Positions 9,292 through 17,328 of a stretch of DNA of 64,000 nucleotides are shown piece by piece. The position numbers and the translations under genes were made by a program. The stretch's first letter is position 1. Every line of letters starts with the position of its first letter. The notes beneath the pieces were generated by a model. It was not told the DNA's origin and made no database searches. It saw only the letters and a program-made list of their open reading frames with translations. This DNA comes from Uliginosibacterium gangwonense DSM 18521 (GTDB lineage: Bacteria; Pseudomonadota; Gammaproteobacteria; Burkholderiales; Rhodocyclaceae): NCBI RefSeq assembly GCF_000373965.1, contig NZ_KB892865.1, positions 139,338 through 203,337 on the forward strand, read 5' to 3'.

Positions 9292-10140
9292 TCAGGCAGG
9301 CACCAAGTGCACCTTCACGTCGCGGGGTGGCGCAAAATAAGGGGCGGAACTCACCAGGAAATCAGCCCCCGCCCGCGCATAGGCCAGGGCATTGCTGCGC
9401 GTCACCCCGCCGGCAGGCGCCAGCAAAGGGGCCAATCCTTTGGCCCGCAGGGCTTGGTGGCACGCTTGCAGGGCTTCGGGGCTGAAGCGTTCCAGTTGCA
9501 ATACATCCGCCCCACATTCAGCCAACCACAAGGCCTCTGCCAGATTTTCGACTTCCGCCACCAGCTTCTTTTCAGGATTCTGCCGATGCAGTTGCGCGAG
9601 CAGTGCGGGCATGTCGGCTTTGTCGACAAACGCACGATGTTCGGGGAACAGCAGCAAGGTTTCCGACAATCCCAGCCGATGTGCAATCGCCCCACCTGCA
9701 TGCACAGCCTTGATCGCCAAGGTCCGTGTGCCGGGCAGATTCTTGCGCGTGCACGCCAGGGGCAGATCGAAACCTGCCTCGTGCAAGTCATGCAGAATAT
9801 CGGCCGCACAGGAAGCCATGCCAGACAGATACTCCATCAAAGTCTGCACAGTCTTCCAGGCACGGTGTAACCCGGCGGCATCGCCTTGTGCCCGCAAGAC
9901 CTCAGCTTGCGCCGAGACGCGCTCACCCGAAGCAAGGCAAGTCAAGACGTGGCCTCCGCACAACTCAATCAGGCGCGCAGCCTCCTCGCTGCCACACAGA
10001 CACATCGCCTGCCTTGCCGTCATCGTCAGCCGTGCAGGTCGACTGCCGATCCCCATGCCAGTGGTGGTCAAATCTCCATGTGGTACATCTTCAGCCAGTA
10101 TGGCCAGCAAAGCTGAATCACTCAAACAGCATAGTTTCAA
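9292..10140 (-). CDS. modD: ModD, nicotinate-nucleotide pyrophosphorylase-like molybdenum protein
   Basis: A 282-aa member of the quinolinate phosphoribosyltransferase fold found in mod/nif loci as ModD. Family marks are EDVPHGDLTT near the N-terminus, ACTRKNLPGTRTLAIKAV (the QPRTase-like phosphoribosyl region), KKLVAEVENLAEAL and a C-terminal GGV...YARAGADFLVSSAPYFA. Its biochemical role is not established. The frame extends 26 codons upstream inside nifQ, but TTG 10140 is chosen: it is 1 base after the nifQ stop, has GGAG upstream, and gives normal length. Translation is probably coupled to nifQ. Confidence 0.85.
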   Translation of the reverse strand: MKLCCLSDSALLAILAEDVPHGDLTTTGMGIGSRPARLTMTARQAMCLCGSEEAARLIELCGGHVLTCLASGERVSAQAEVLRAQGDAAGLHRAWKTVQTLMEYLSGMASCAADILHDLHEAGFDLPLACTRKNLPGTRTLAIKAVHAGGAIAHRLGLSETLLLFPEHRAFVDKADMPALLAQLHRQNPEKKLVAEVENLAEALWLAECGADVLQLERFSPEALQACHQALRAKGLAPLLAPAGGVTRSNALAYARAGADFLVSSAPYFAPPRDVKVHLVPA

Positions 10141-10141
10141 A

Positions 10142-10678
10142 TCAATGCTCCGGACCAAAACAAATGGCGTAATCGCAACAATCCGCACAGCTTGGCGACT
10201 TGCAGATCGAGATTCCACTGCGTTGGCAGAGCTGGCGATAGAAGAACTTCTTCCACTTCATATCATTCACATTCTGCGCCGCCAGCCGGGGGAAACGCAA
10301 ATTCAGGATCGCCGATAGTTCCCGGCGCGAAGGCAAGCCCATGTCTTGCCAAAGGTGGTTATTGCGCTGCGCGGCGGTTGAGATGGCACAAGCCAACCAG
10401 CGCCCCATGGCATCCTGCGGTTCAGCATATTCCCATAGCAATTCAAAGAGTTCATCGAACTCGTCAAAAGGCTCTGCAGCAAGGCTTTGCATCGGCGCCA
10501 GATCAAAACCCGTACCGCATAGCCCTGCCAAATACGCATAGTCGGCAACATCCACACCACGTAACAGGGGCTGAGCACCAATGCGCTGCCCCTCGGTCAG
10601 CACGCAACTCAGAACCAGTTGCTCCAGGGGCATGGTGGCCGCGCTCAAGCGTAACAACGAAGTATCAGGTGCATTCAT
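10142..10678 (-). CDS. nifQ: NifQ, molybdenum donor for FeMo-co synthesis
   Basis: A 178-aa protein that supplies molybdenum as a Mo-Fe-S species to the NifEN/NifH cofactor machinery. The diagnostic Cys motif Cx4Cx2Cx5C is intact near the C-terminus (CKSPSCADCCDYAIC), preceded by the conserved MGLPSR and KWKKFFYRQLC segments. The ATG at 10678 has an excellent GGAGGTAAG site; an in-frame ATG 15 codons upstream lies across the sigma-54 promoter region and is rejected. First gene of a leftward unit with modD, divergent from nifENX. Confidence 0.95.
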   Translation of the reverse strand: MNAPDTSLLRLSAATMPLEQLVLSCVLTEGQRIGAQPLLRGVDVADYAYLAGLCGTGFDLAPMQSLAAEPFDEFDELFELLWEYAEPQDAMGRWLACAISTAAQRNNHLWQDMGLPSRRELSAILNLRFPRLAAQNVNDMKWKKFFYRQLCQRSGISICKSPSCADCCDYAICFGPEH

Positions 10679-10701
10679 GGGCTTACCTCCACCATCCGCT
10701 A

Positions 10702-10717
10702 TGCAAGGAATGCACCC
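10702..10717 (-). promoter_or_regulatory. Sigma-54 promoter candidate for nifQ-modD
   Basis: On the minus strand the sequence reads GGGTGCATTCCTTGCA: GG at -24, exactly ten bases, then GC at -12 within the full TTGCA element. It lies 24 bp before the nifQ start codon and is well placed for NifA-dependent transcription. Confidence 0.6.
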
Positions 10718-10839
10718 AATCACGCTCGTCTGGAGTCTCTCCCCTCAAAAAGCCTGTAGCAACAGGGGGGAAACACGGGAACATCTGCTTCATTGATAGG
10801 TGGAGCTTTGATGCCAAATAACACAATACGCGGCGCCGT

Positions 10840-10855
10840 TGTCGCAAACCCCACA
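10840..10855. promoter_or_regulatory. NifA upstream activator sequence (TGT-N10-ACA)
   Basis: TGT, ten bases CGCAAACCCC, then ACA: an exact match to the NifA UAS. It lies about 75 bp upstream of the predicted nifE transcription start and about 155 bp from that of nifQ, so it could serve both divergent units. Confidence 0.65.
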
Positions 10856-10880
10856 GACACAGCACCGCCCCATCCATTCA

Positions 10881-10893
10881 AATCAACAACTTA
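10881..10893 (+). promoter_or_regulatory. IHF-site candidate between UAS and nifE promoter
   Basis: AATCAACAACTTA matches the IHF core WATCAA-N4-TTR at every position. IHF bending between the NifA site and a sigma-54 promoter is the standard arrangement in nif genes. Confidence 0.6.
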
Positions 10894-10896
10894 AAT

Positions 10897-10914
10897 CCGG
10901 CATGGCTCTTGATA
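10897..10914 (+). promoter_or_regulatory. Sigma-54-type promoter candidate for nifE
   Basis: CGGCATGGCTCTTGAT has GG at -24 and TTGA (consensus TTGC) at -12 with exactly ten bases between. The last C of the -12 element is replaced by A, which would weaken it. It is the best match between the IHF site and the nifE start. Confidence 0.45.
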
Positions 10915-10947
10915 CAGGCAAAGTGAGATCACAATGGGGACTCTGCC

Positions 10948-12345
10948 GTGAAAGCCTCCGACATCGCAGCCTTGCAAAACGAACCCGCCTGCACCCACAA
11001 CAAAGGGGAGAAATCAGGCTGTGCCCGCCCCAAGCCCGGCGCGACCGCAGGGGGCTGCACCTTTGATGGCGCCCAGATTGCCCTGCTGCCCATCGCGGAT
11101 GTGGCCCATATCGTGCACGGCCCCATCGGCTGCTCAGGCAGTTCCTGGGATAATCGCGGCACACGCTCTTCCGGGCCGCAATTGTACCGCATCGGAATGA
11201 CCACGGACCTGACCGAACAGGACGTGATCATGGGCCGGGGCGAAAAACGCCTGTTTCATGCCATCAAGCAAGCCATTGACGAACACACCCCTGCAGCGGT
11301 GTTTGTTTATGCCACATGCGTAACCGCCGTGATTGGCGATGATCTGGAAGCCGTTTGCCAAGCCGCACAGGCTCGCTGGGGGGTGCCGGTGGTGCCCGTC
11401 GACTGTGCCGGGTTCTATGGCACCAAGAATATGGGCAACCGGATTGCAGGCGAAACCATGCTGCGCCACGTGATCGGCACCCGTGAGCCGGAACCGGCAT
11501 GCGCCCTCCCCGGCATCCGGACGCATGACATCAGCCTGATAGGTGAATACAACATCGCAGGCGAATTCTGGCATGTCGCGCCATTGTTCGATGAACTTGG
11601 GCTGCGTGTGCTGGCGAGCCTTTCCGGTGACGCACGCTATCATGAAATCCAGACCATGCACCGTGCCGAAGCCAGCATGGTGGTGTGTGCCAAAGCATTA
11701 TTGAATGTTGCCCGCAAGCTCAAGGAACGCTGGGGCGTCCCATTCTTTGAAGGCAGCTTTTATGGCGTTGCTGATACTTCCCAGGCCCTGCGCGAATTTG
11801 CCCGCCTGCTCAATGACACGGACCTTGCCAACCGCACCGAAGCGCTCATCGCTCGCGAGGAAGCCGCCATCAACGCAGCACTTCAGCCCTGGCGGGAACG
11901 CCTCAAAGGGCGGCGCGTCCTGCTCTATACCGGCGGAGTAAAGTCCTGGTCCATCGTCTCGGCGCTGCAAGACCTGGGCATGGAGGTGGTCGCCACTGGC
12001 ACCAAGAAATCCACCGCAGAAGACAAGGCGCGCATCCGTGACCTGATGGGCGATGACGCTATCATGATCGACGACGGTAGTCCCAAAGCACTGTTGGGCG
12101 CCTACAAGGACCTACGCGCAGACATCCTGATCGCGGGCGGACGCAACCTGTATACCGCGCTCAAGGCCCGCATCCCCTTCCTGGACATCAATCAGGAACG
12201 CGAGTTTGGCTACGCAGGCTATCGCGGCATGCTGGAACTGGCGCGGCAGCTTGCACTGAGCATCGAGAACCCGGTCTGGCAAGCCGTACGCAAACCCGCC
12301 CCGTGGGCGCAGAGCAATCTGATTGGCATTGCGGTGGAGGCTTGA
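10948..12345 (+). CDS. nifE: NifE, FeMo-cofactor scaffold alpha subunit
   Basis: A 465-aa NifD paralogue; with NifN it forms the alpha2beta2 scaffold on which the NifB-cofactor is matured to FeMo-co. The N-terminus ([15 protein letters not shown], then EKSGCA-PKPGAT-GGC) is the standard NifE opening, followed by [21 protein letters not shown] with the P-cluster-type cysteine, and [14 protein letters not shown]. The start is GTG: the MKA opening matches known NifE exactly and no ATG is available; GGGGA lies about 7 nt upstream. It is separated from nifN by one base. The upstream region carries NifA, IHF and sigma-54 elements. Confidence 0.97.
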   Translation: MKASDIAALQNEPACTHNKGEKSGCARPKPGATAGGCTFDGAQIALLPIADVAHIVHGPIGCSGSSWDNRGTRSSGPQLYRIGMTTDLTEQDVIMGRGEKRLFHAIKQAIDEHTPAAVFVYATCVTAVIGDDLEAVCQAAQARWGVPVVPVDCAGFYGTKNMGNRIAGETMLRHVIGTREPEPACALPGIRTHDISLIGEYNIAGEFWHVAPLFDELGLRVLASLSGDARYHEIQTMHRAEASMVVCAKALLNVARKLKERWGVPFFEGSFYGVADTSQALREFARLLNDTDLANRTEALIAREEAAINAALQPWRERLKGRRVLLYTGGVKSWSIVSALQDLGMEVVATGTKKSTAEDKARIRDLMGDDAIMIDDGSPKALLGAYKDLRADILIAGGRNLYTALKARIPFLDINQEREFGYAGYRGMLELARQLALSIENPVWQAVRKPAPWAQSNLIGIAVEA

Positions 12346-12346
12346 T

Positions 12347-13753
12347 ATGGCACAGATCATCAAACGCAGCAAACCACTCTCGGTCAATCCGCTCAAGGCG
12401 AGTTCCACCTTGGGCGCCTCCCTGGCCTTCCTTGGCTTGCGCCGCTCGATTCCGATGATGCATGGCTCGCAGGGTTGCACCGCTTTTGGCAAAGTATTCT
12501 TCGTGCGCCACTTCCGTGAGCCGATTCCGCTGCAAACCACGGCGATGGACCAGATTGCCACCGTCATGAGTTCGGATGAGAACGTCGTGGAAGGCTTGCG
12601 CACGATCTGCGAAAAAAGCAAACCGGAGGTCATCGGGCTCCCTACCACGGGTCTGTCCGAGACACAGGGAACAGATATCTTCCGCCTGGTGCGCGAATTC
12701 CGGGCCAAGTACCCACAACACAATCATGTCTCCGTCATTCCGGTCAATACGCCGGATTTCACCGGCAGCCTGGAAAGTGGTTTTGCCCTGGCGCTTGAGG
12801 CCATGATTGAACATCTGGTCCCCATCTCCCAGCATGTTGGCCGCCGTCGTCGCCAAGTCAATGTGCTCACGAACGCTTCGCTCACCCCGGGTGACATGGA
12901 AGCCATCCGCGAGTGGTGTGAGGATTTCGGCCTGCGTGCCGTGCTGCTTCCAGATATAGGAGATTCGCTCGACGGCCACCTTGTAGAAGCCGAGCATACC
13001 TCATTGACATTGGGCGGCACCTCGCGCGAAGAAATTGCCGCGATGGGCGAATCAATCGCCACCCTGGTCATCGGTGCATCACTTCATCGCGCCGCCGATG
13101 CACTGCAACGCCGCACCGGCGTGCCCGATTACCGCTTCGACCACCTGATGGGGCTGGATGCCTGCGACAATTTTACGCAGACCCTGGCAACGATCTCCGC
13201 ACGTGCCGTGCCGCTACGGGTTGAACGCCACCGCGCCCAATTGCAGGATGCGATGGTCGACAGCCACTTCATGACGGGTTTCTTGCGTGTGGGGCTCGCC
13301 GCAGAGCCCGATCTGCTTGCTGGCATGAGTGCGCTATTCACCGGAATGGGCTGTGAAATTGCGGCGGCGGTATCCCCCATCATGAGTGAAGCGCTCAAAC
13401 AATTGCCGTGCGAGGCGGTGCAGATCGGTGATCTGCAAGACCTTGAACATGCCGTGATTAAAAATGACGTTCAATTGCTGGTCGGTAGCTCACATCTAGC
13501 CCAAAGTGCAGAGCGCTTCGGCCTGCCACTGCTACGTGCGGGCTTTCCGTTATATGACAGGGTGGGAGGCTTCGCCCGCCCCTGGGTGGGCTATCGCGCA
13601 TCGCGCCAAGCCCTGTTTGACATTGCCAATCTCGTCTTGGAGCAACACCATGACATCCCTGCCTACCGTTCCGTCTTCTGGTCAGGCGGCCCCCGCGACC
13701 ACGAAGACAACCGCCCCGCATCGTCGCGTGTCGCTGGCGTGGTCGGCCACTGA
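12347..13753 (+). CDS. nifN: NifN, FeMo-cofactor scaffold beta subunit
   Basis: A 468-aa NifK paralogue forming the NifEN complex. The opening KRSKPLSVNPLKAS and MMHGSQGCTAFGKVF are typical NifN, with the conserved Cys in GSQGC; GLPTTGLSETQGTD and VNTPDFTGSLE-GF are also characteristic. ATG 12347 follows GGAGG by 7 nt and the nifE stop by one base. The C-terminal ~30 residues (after the PAYRSVFW segment) are polar and overlap nifX by 104 nt in another frame, so this tail may be a recent extension. Confidence 0.96.
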   Translation: MAQIIKRSKPLSVNPLKASSTLGASLAFLGLRRSIPMMHGSQGCTAFGKVFFVRHFREPIPLQTTAMDQIATVMSSDENVVEGLRTICEKSKPEVIGLPTTGLSETQGTDIFRLVREFRAKYPQHNHVSVIPVNTPDFTGSLESGFALALEAMIEHLVPISQHVGRRRRQVNVLTNASLTPGDMEAIREWCEDFGLRAVLLPDIGDSLDGHLVEAEHTSLTLGGTSREEIAAMGESIATLVIGASLHRAADALQRRTGVPDYRFDHLMGLDACDNFTQTLATISARAVPLRVERHRAQLQDAMVDSHFMTGFLRVGLAAEPDLLAGMSALFTGMGCEIAAAVSPIMSEALKQLPCEAVQIGDLQDLEHAVIKNDVQLLVGSSHLAQSAERFGLPLLRAGFPLYDRVGGFARPWVGYRASRQALFDIANLVLEQHHDIPAYRSVFWSGGPRDHEDNRPASSRVAGVVGH

Positions 13754-14183
13754 CCCTGAACCGGGGACATTGCGCGTGGCTTTCGCCAGCCGTGATCGTA
13801 TGCATGTCGACCAACACTTTGGCGCAGCGGAGGGCTTTGTGCTCTACAGCATTGATGCTGAGCGCACCCGCTTGTCGGGCGTGCTGGAGTTCGCACCTGA
13901 ATCCATGGATGGCAATGAGAACAAGCTCGCTGAAAAAATCGCCGCGCTGACCGGTTGTGCGGCGGTCTACTGCCTCGCCGTGGGCGGCTCTGCGGTACGC
14001 CAGCTCCTCGCGGCAGGCATTCAGCCGATGCGGTTGGCTGATACGGAATCCATCGAGCCTATCCTGCACTCACTGCGCGACAGTATTCGCAATGGCGGCG
14101 TCGCCTGGATCGACAAGATCATCCACCGCAATGCTGACGAGAGCCGTTTCGACCGCATGGCCGAAGAAGGATGGCAGGAATGA
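13650..14183 (+). CDS. nifX: NifX, FeMo-co/NifB-co carrier
   Basis: A 177-aa NifX/NafY-like protein that transiently holds NifB-co or a late FeMo-co precursor between NifB and NifEN. The core begins at LRVAFASRDRMHVDQHFGAAE, the family's conserved opening, and YCLAVGGSAVRQLLAAGIQP is the conserved cofactor-fold region. ATG 13650 has TTGGAG upstream and is chosen, giving a polar 45-residue N-terminal extension that overlaps nifN by 104 nt; a GTG at 13728 would shorten it but lacks a ribosome site. It ends overlapping the RseC-like gene. Confidence 0.92.
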   Translation: MTSLPTVPSSGQAAPATTKTTAPHRRVSLAWSATDPEPGTLRVAFASRDRMHVDQHFGAAEGFVLYSIDAERTRLSGVLEFAPESMDGNENKLAEKIAALTGCAAVYCLAVGGSAVRQLLAAGIQPMRLADTESIEPILHSLRDSIRNGGVAWIDKIIHRNADESRFDRMAEEGWQE

Positions 14184-14629
14184 TGCTCGAACGCAGCGGA
14201 AAAATCATCGCCATCCATGCTGATCGCATCGAAGTCAAGGTCGACACGCCTTCTGCCTGCGGCCATTGTGGCAGCAGACAGAGCTGCCATGGCACAGACC
14301 CTGCACGTGTCACACTACCCCTCGAACCCGGTATGCATACGGGAGACGCCATCACGCTTGGCATGGAAGAAAGCACAGTCAACCTCTCTGCACTTCTCGC
14401 CTACCTGCTCCCGGCCCTGAGCCTGATTGCCGGGGCATGGCTGGGAGACAGCCTGAGCGCCAAGGACGCGGATCTGTTTGCCATTGTCGGCGCCGCACTC
14501 GGGTTGTGCATCGGTGTAGCGGCGGCTTGGTGCCTGAGCAAACTGTTGCGCCACACCCAACAATTCCCAGTTGTTAACAGCTGTGCCAGCCAAATTCCTT
14601 CAACCCATCAACAGAGCCATTTGTCATGA
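14180..14629 (+). CDS. RseC/MucC-family membrane protein within the nif operon
   Basis: A 149-aa protein with a short cytosolic N-terminal domain carrying CGHCGSRQSC (Cx2Cx5C), then two membrane spans (about residues 72-95 and 101-122). This is the SoxR-reducing-system RseC/MucC architecture; family members often occur with rnf electron-transfer genes in diazotrophs. The start ATG overlaps the nifX stop (ATGA), and its own stop overlaps the next start, so it is translated with the nif operon. A redox or electron-transfer role for nitrogenase is inferred, not shown. Confidence 0.8.
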   Translation: MMLERSGKIIAIHADRIEVKVDTPSACGHCGSRQSCHGTDPARVTLPLEPGMHTGDAITLGMEESTVNLSALLAYLLPALSLIAGAWLGDSLSAKDADLFAIVGAALGLCIGVAAAWCLSKLLRHTQQFPVVNSCASQIPSTHQQSHLS

Positions 14630-15075
14630 CCACCGACCCCCTGATGTCCACCGATTTCATGAAGGAAATGTTGCGCCAGATGCGCGCACTGGATACCTAT
14701 GGCATGTATGACGGTAAGCAAGCCGATGAGCTGCTTGCCCCCTTTGTGCTGGACAAGGCGCGCAAGGCAGCCATCCCCATCGTTGGCGACCCGGATGAGC
14801 GCACGCTCTCACGCGTCAAAGCCTTTTATAATTCCATCGCCATACTCATAGAAAAGGAATGCGGCTCCATGGCCGTACCGCTGGTACATCTGTCGCATGA
14901 AGGCTTTGGCCGCGTCATCATCACCGTGGGCAAGCTCGTCGCGCTGGATCGCACCCTGCGCGACGTTCACCGCTTCGGCTTCGAGAGTTTCTCGAAAATG
15001 AAAACCGAGGCTGACAAACAGCTGGCACTCGCCATTGAACTGGTTGGGCGCTATTCCGAAGTTGCCGAGCTGTAA
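14626..15075 (+). CDS. NifX-associated nitrogen fixation protein (DUF269)
   Basis: A 149-aa soluble protein of the NifX-associated (DUF269) family, which almost always follows nifX in diazotrophs; its biochemical role is undefined. Recognisable are MLRQMRALDTYGMYD, the LLAPFVLDKARKAAIPIVGDPD stretch, GFGRVIITVGKLV and the Arg/Phe-rich C-terminal half. Length is normal. It overlaps the RseC-like gene by ATGA and is followed after 7 bases by the CCE_0567-type gene. Confidence 0.93.
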   Translation: MTTDPLMSTDFMKEMLRQMRALDTYGMYDGKQADELLAPFVLDKARKAAIPIVGDPDERTLSRVKAFYNSIAILIEKECGSMAVPLVHLSHEGFGRVIITVGKLVALDRTLRDVHRFGFESFSKMKTEADKQLALAIELVGRYSEVAEL

Positions 15076-15082
15076 TGCGATC

Positions 15083-15319
15083 ATGGACGACACCCTGAAA
15101 GAACTGGACAAGGAGGTGCGCCGCCTGCGGCGCATCGCAGCCGAATGGGCCGGGCAACTCCACGATCTGGTGGAAGACCGCCTACCTGCCGCCTACCTTG
15201 ATCTGCCTGGCATCAGCCAGTCCACTTTCGATGCCTGCCGTGCGTGGGAAGAAGCCCAGAAGAGGCTGATCCTCGCGCAGCAAGAGCAGGCTTGCTCCCC
15301 AACACCTCACCGTCTTTGA
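15083..15319 (+). CDS. CCE_0567-family (DUF683) small metalloprotein
   Basis: A 78-aa helical protein. The opening LKELDKEVRRLRR-AAEWAGQLHDLVEDRLP and the helix ending FDACRAWEEAQKRL match the DUF683/CCE_0567 family, two-helix proteins found beside DUF269 genes in nif clusters; a cyanobacterial member binds metal. The ATG at 15083 starts 7 bases after the DUF269 stop; an in-frame ATG further upstream would lie inside that gene. Confidence 0.88.
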   Translation: MDDTLKELDKEVRRLRRIAAEWAGQLHDLVEDRLPAAYLDLPGISQSTFDACRAWEEAQKRLILAQQEQACSPTPHRL

Positions 15320-15354
15320 CCCACCCCTTATCTTTTACACAAGGAGCACCCAAT

Positions 15355-15654
15355 ATGGACCCTATCACCGCAATCACCCGAGGAGGCTCGTCCTGGACAC
15401 CAGAATTTGCCATCTCCATTGATGACAAAAAGTGCATCGGCTGTGGCCGCTGCTACAAGGTATGCACGCGGGATGTACTCGAACTCATCGACCGCAGCGA
15501 AGACGAAATCATGGAAGACGATGACGACGACAGCGAAAGCATCTCTTCCAAAATGTCGCTGGCCAATGCCATGGACTGCACCGGCTGTGGGGCCTGTGGA
15601 CGTGTCTGCCCAAAGGGCTGTTTTACCCACTCCCCGATGGCACTGGGCGCATAA
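15355..15654 (+). CDS. fdxB: nif-specific 2[4Fe-4S] ferredoxin III (FdxB type)
   Basis: A 99-aa ferredoxin with two 4Fe-4S motifs: CIGCGRCYKVC (residues 25-35) and CTGCGACGRVCPKGC (about 74-88), separated by an unusually acidic loop containing five consecutive Asp. The N-terminal TRGGSSWTPEF is the nif-specific ferredoxin III signature. It is expected to donate electrons in nitrogenase maturation or catalysis. AAGGAG is 9 nt before the ATG. Confidence 0.95.
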   Translation: MDPITAITRGGSSWTPEFAISIDDKKCIGCGRCYKVCTRDVLELIDRSEDEIMEDDDDDSESISSKMSLANAMDCTGCGACGRVCPKGCFTHSPMALGA

Positions 15655-15705
15655 TCACGCAAATGGCTACTTCAGAGCCGGTTGCCAGACCGGCTCCGTT
15701 CGAAC

Positions 15706-16143
15706 ATGCCCAAGCTCGACACAGCCCCAGAGACACCACGCATCCTGCTATGCCATAAACAGAAAACGAGTGCGCGACTGCAATTCTTGCGATTTGCACA
15801 TGGCATGTTGATGCCAACCCTCTTGCCGGAAGACGCAAGCATCTACCCAAGGAATACCCCCTCCCCCGTCCGCATCCACCCAGCCGCCTGGACCGCCCAT
15901 CTGGCGGGTCTGCTCAAGCTTCCCACTCACATGCTGGCGGTGGAGCCTGAATTCCATGCCGAAGCACATAGCCCAACGCATGCCCCGATTACAATTTTGC
16001 TTGCGAGTTTCAACAGCATTGACTTACCTTGGGATATTGCCAAACAGATTCATGCGCAGTGGATTTCCATCACTGATACCACGGGTATTGCGCCCGCTGA
16101 ATTGGCCGTCTTGCGTCTGGCCTACGAACACATGATTGGGTAA
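15706..16143 (+). CDS. Unknown protein at the end of the nif operon
   Basis: A 145-aa soluble protein I do not recognise. It has no signal peptide, membrane span or Cys motif: the single Cys is near residue 19. The second half (THAPITILLASFNSIDLPWDIA, then an Ala/Leu-rich helix ending in MIG) looks like a folded alpha/beta domain. It starts 51 bp after fdxB with no terminator between, in the same direction, so it is likely part of the nif transcript. The start at ATG 15706 lacks a good ribosome site; an ATG 8 codons upstream is possible. Confidence 0.65.
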   Translation: MPKLDTAPETPRILLCHKQKTSARLQFLRFAHGMLMPTLLPEDASIYPRNTPSPVRIHPAAWTAHLAGLLKLPTHMLAVEPEFHAEAHSPTHAPITILLASFNSIDLPWDIAKQIHAQWISITDTTGIAPAELAVLRLAYEHMIG

Positions 16144-16229
16144 TTCAATCAGCCAAGGAGCATGGAATTTGTTCGGGTTGCAGCAAATGGCGTACACTGA
16201 AAGCCTCGGCCCTGAGCAAGAGCTTATTC

Positions 16230-17243
16230 ATGCGAGCAAATTCCCTGTCTGCCACTGCCAGTATGATGGCTTGCACACTCCTGCTGAGTGCATGCGCCAG
16301 CATCGAACCGCCAAGTGCCAGCTATTACCAGATAGATCCCGGCACACTCCCCACGCCAGATGTCACGCTCAACATCCCCGGCCTTGGCCCTTGTACCGAT
16401 AACCCAGATCGCAGTCTGCATCTGAACAGTGCCCAAACAGTCAGTGTTCTGGTGCATGGTTGTTTCGGCTCATCGGGTCAATTTCGTGGGCTGGCACAGG
16501 TTCTCGCCTTTCAGGGGCAGCAGAGTGCCTGCTTCACCTACGACGACCGTGCGGCGCTGACTGACAGTGCCAGCCAATTGCGTTACGCGCTCAATGAGCT
16601 TGCCGAACAAAGCCACGTCCCACAGATTAATCTGATTGGTCACAGCCAGGGAGCACTGGTTGCACGTAAATCGCTCACCACCCGCATCTCCGGTGCAGTC
16701 CCGGCGAGCAGACTACATCTGGTCACCATCTCTGGCCCTTTCGGTGGCATTGCAGCGGCCAAACCTTGCGGCAACCCTTGGCTCAAGCCCCTCACGCTGG
16801 GCTTGATCACCGCATCCTGCCGTATTGCCACTGGGGCAAAATGGGCAGACATCACTGAGTATTCCGATTTCATCCGCACTCCCGGAGAATTGTCACCGCA
16901 GGTACAGAATTATCTGAAGATTGACACCGACGAAAAAGACAGTTGCCGCCAGGAAAAGAATGGCCGCTGTGTGGAAAGCGATGACATTTTCAGCCTGACC
17001 GAACAGCACAACAATGTCATAGAAACCGGCCCTCTTACCCACCGGCTCGAAGTCAAGGCCGGGCATGTGGAGATTGTGGGCGACAAAAAGACAGCGCCGG
17101 TCAAGCTATTGGCCGTATTGCAGGCACAGGGCATCCTGCACCCCATTGACGCGAGCCGCGTCAGCGCTTTCCGCACGCTTCTCACCCAGGTGTATCAGGA
17201 CGCGGCCCCTCGTTGGCCTTTGTGGGAAGTCACCGCACAATAA
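16230..17243 (+). CDS. Lipoprotein alpha/beta hydrolase
   Basis: A 337-aa protein with a lipoprotein signal (LLLSAC, Cys about residue 22) and an alpha/beta-hydrolase core. The oxyanion-type VLVHGCFG is near residue 73 and the nucleophile elbow GHSQG (Ser) near 138. Family knowledge suggests a membrane-anchored esterase or lipase; substrate unknown. The acid and His are not certain from reading; candidates are in the DIFSLTEQHNN and VKAGHVEIVGD segments. It stands alone between the nif operon and an oxidoreductase gene. Confidence 0.75.
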   Translation: MRANSLSATASMMACTLLLSACASIEPPSASYYQIDPGTLPTPDVTLNIPGLGPCTDNPDRSLHLNSAQTVSVLVHGCFGSSGQFRGLAQVLAFQGQQSACFTYDDRAALTDSASQLRYALNELAEQSHVPQINLIGHSQGALVARKSLTTRISGAVPASRLHLVTISGPFGGIAAAKPCGNPWLKPLTLGLITASCRIATGAKWADITEYSDFIRTPGELSPQVQNYLKIDTDEKDSCRQEKNGRCVESDDIFSLTEQHNNVIETGPLTHRLEVKAGHVEIVGDKKTAPVKLLAVLQAQGILHPIDASRVSAFRTLLTQVYQDAAPRWPLWEVTAQ

Positions 17244-17328
17244 GCAGCCAATCCGTGGGCGCAGCGGCAACACTTGAGGCCAGGGTGTAATATCAGGCAT
17301 CTCCCGTACACAATCGGAAAGCCCCCTC

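Noticed and set aside
10756-10770. CCTGT-AGCA-ACAGG inverted repeat as a second NifA site
   Set aside because: The spacing between TGT and ACA is 4, not 10, so it does not fit the UAS; perhaps a chance hairpin.
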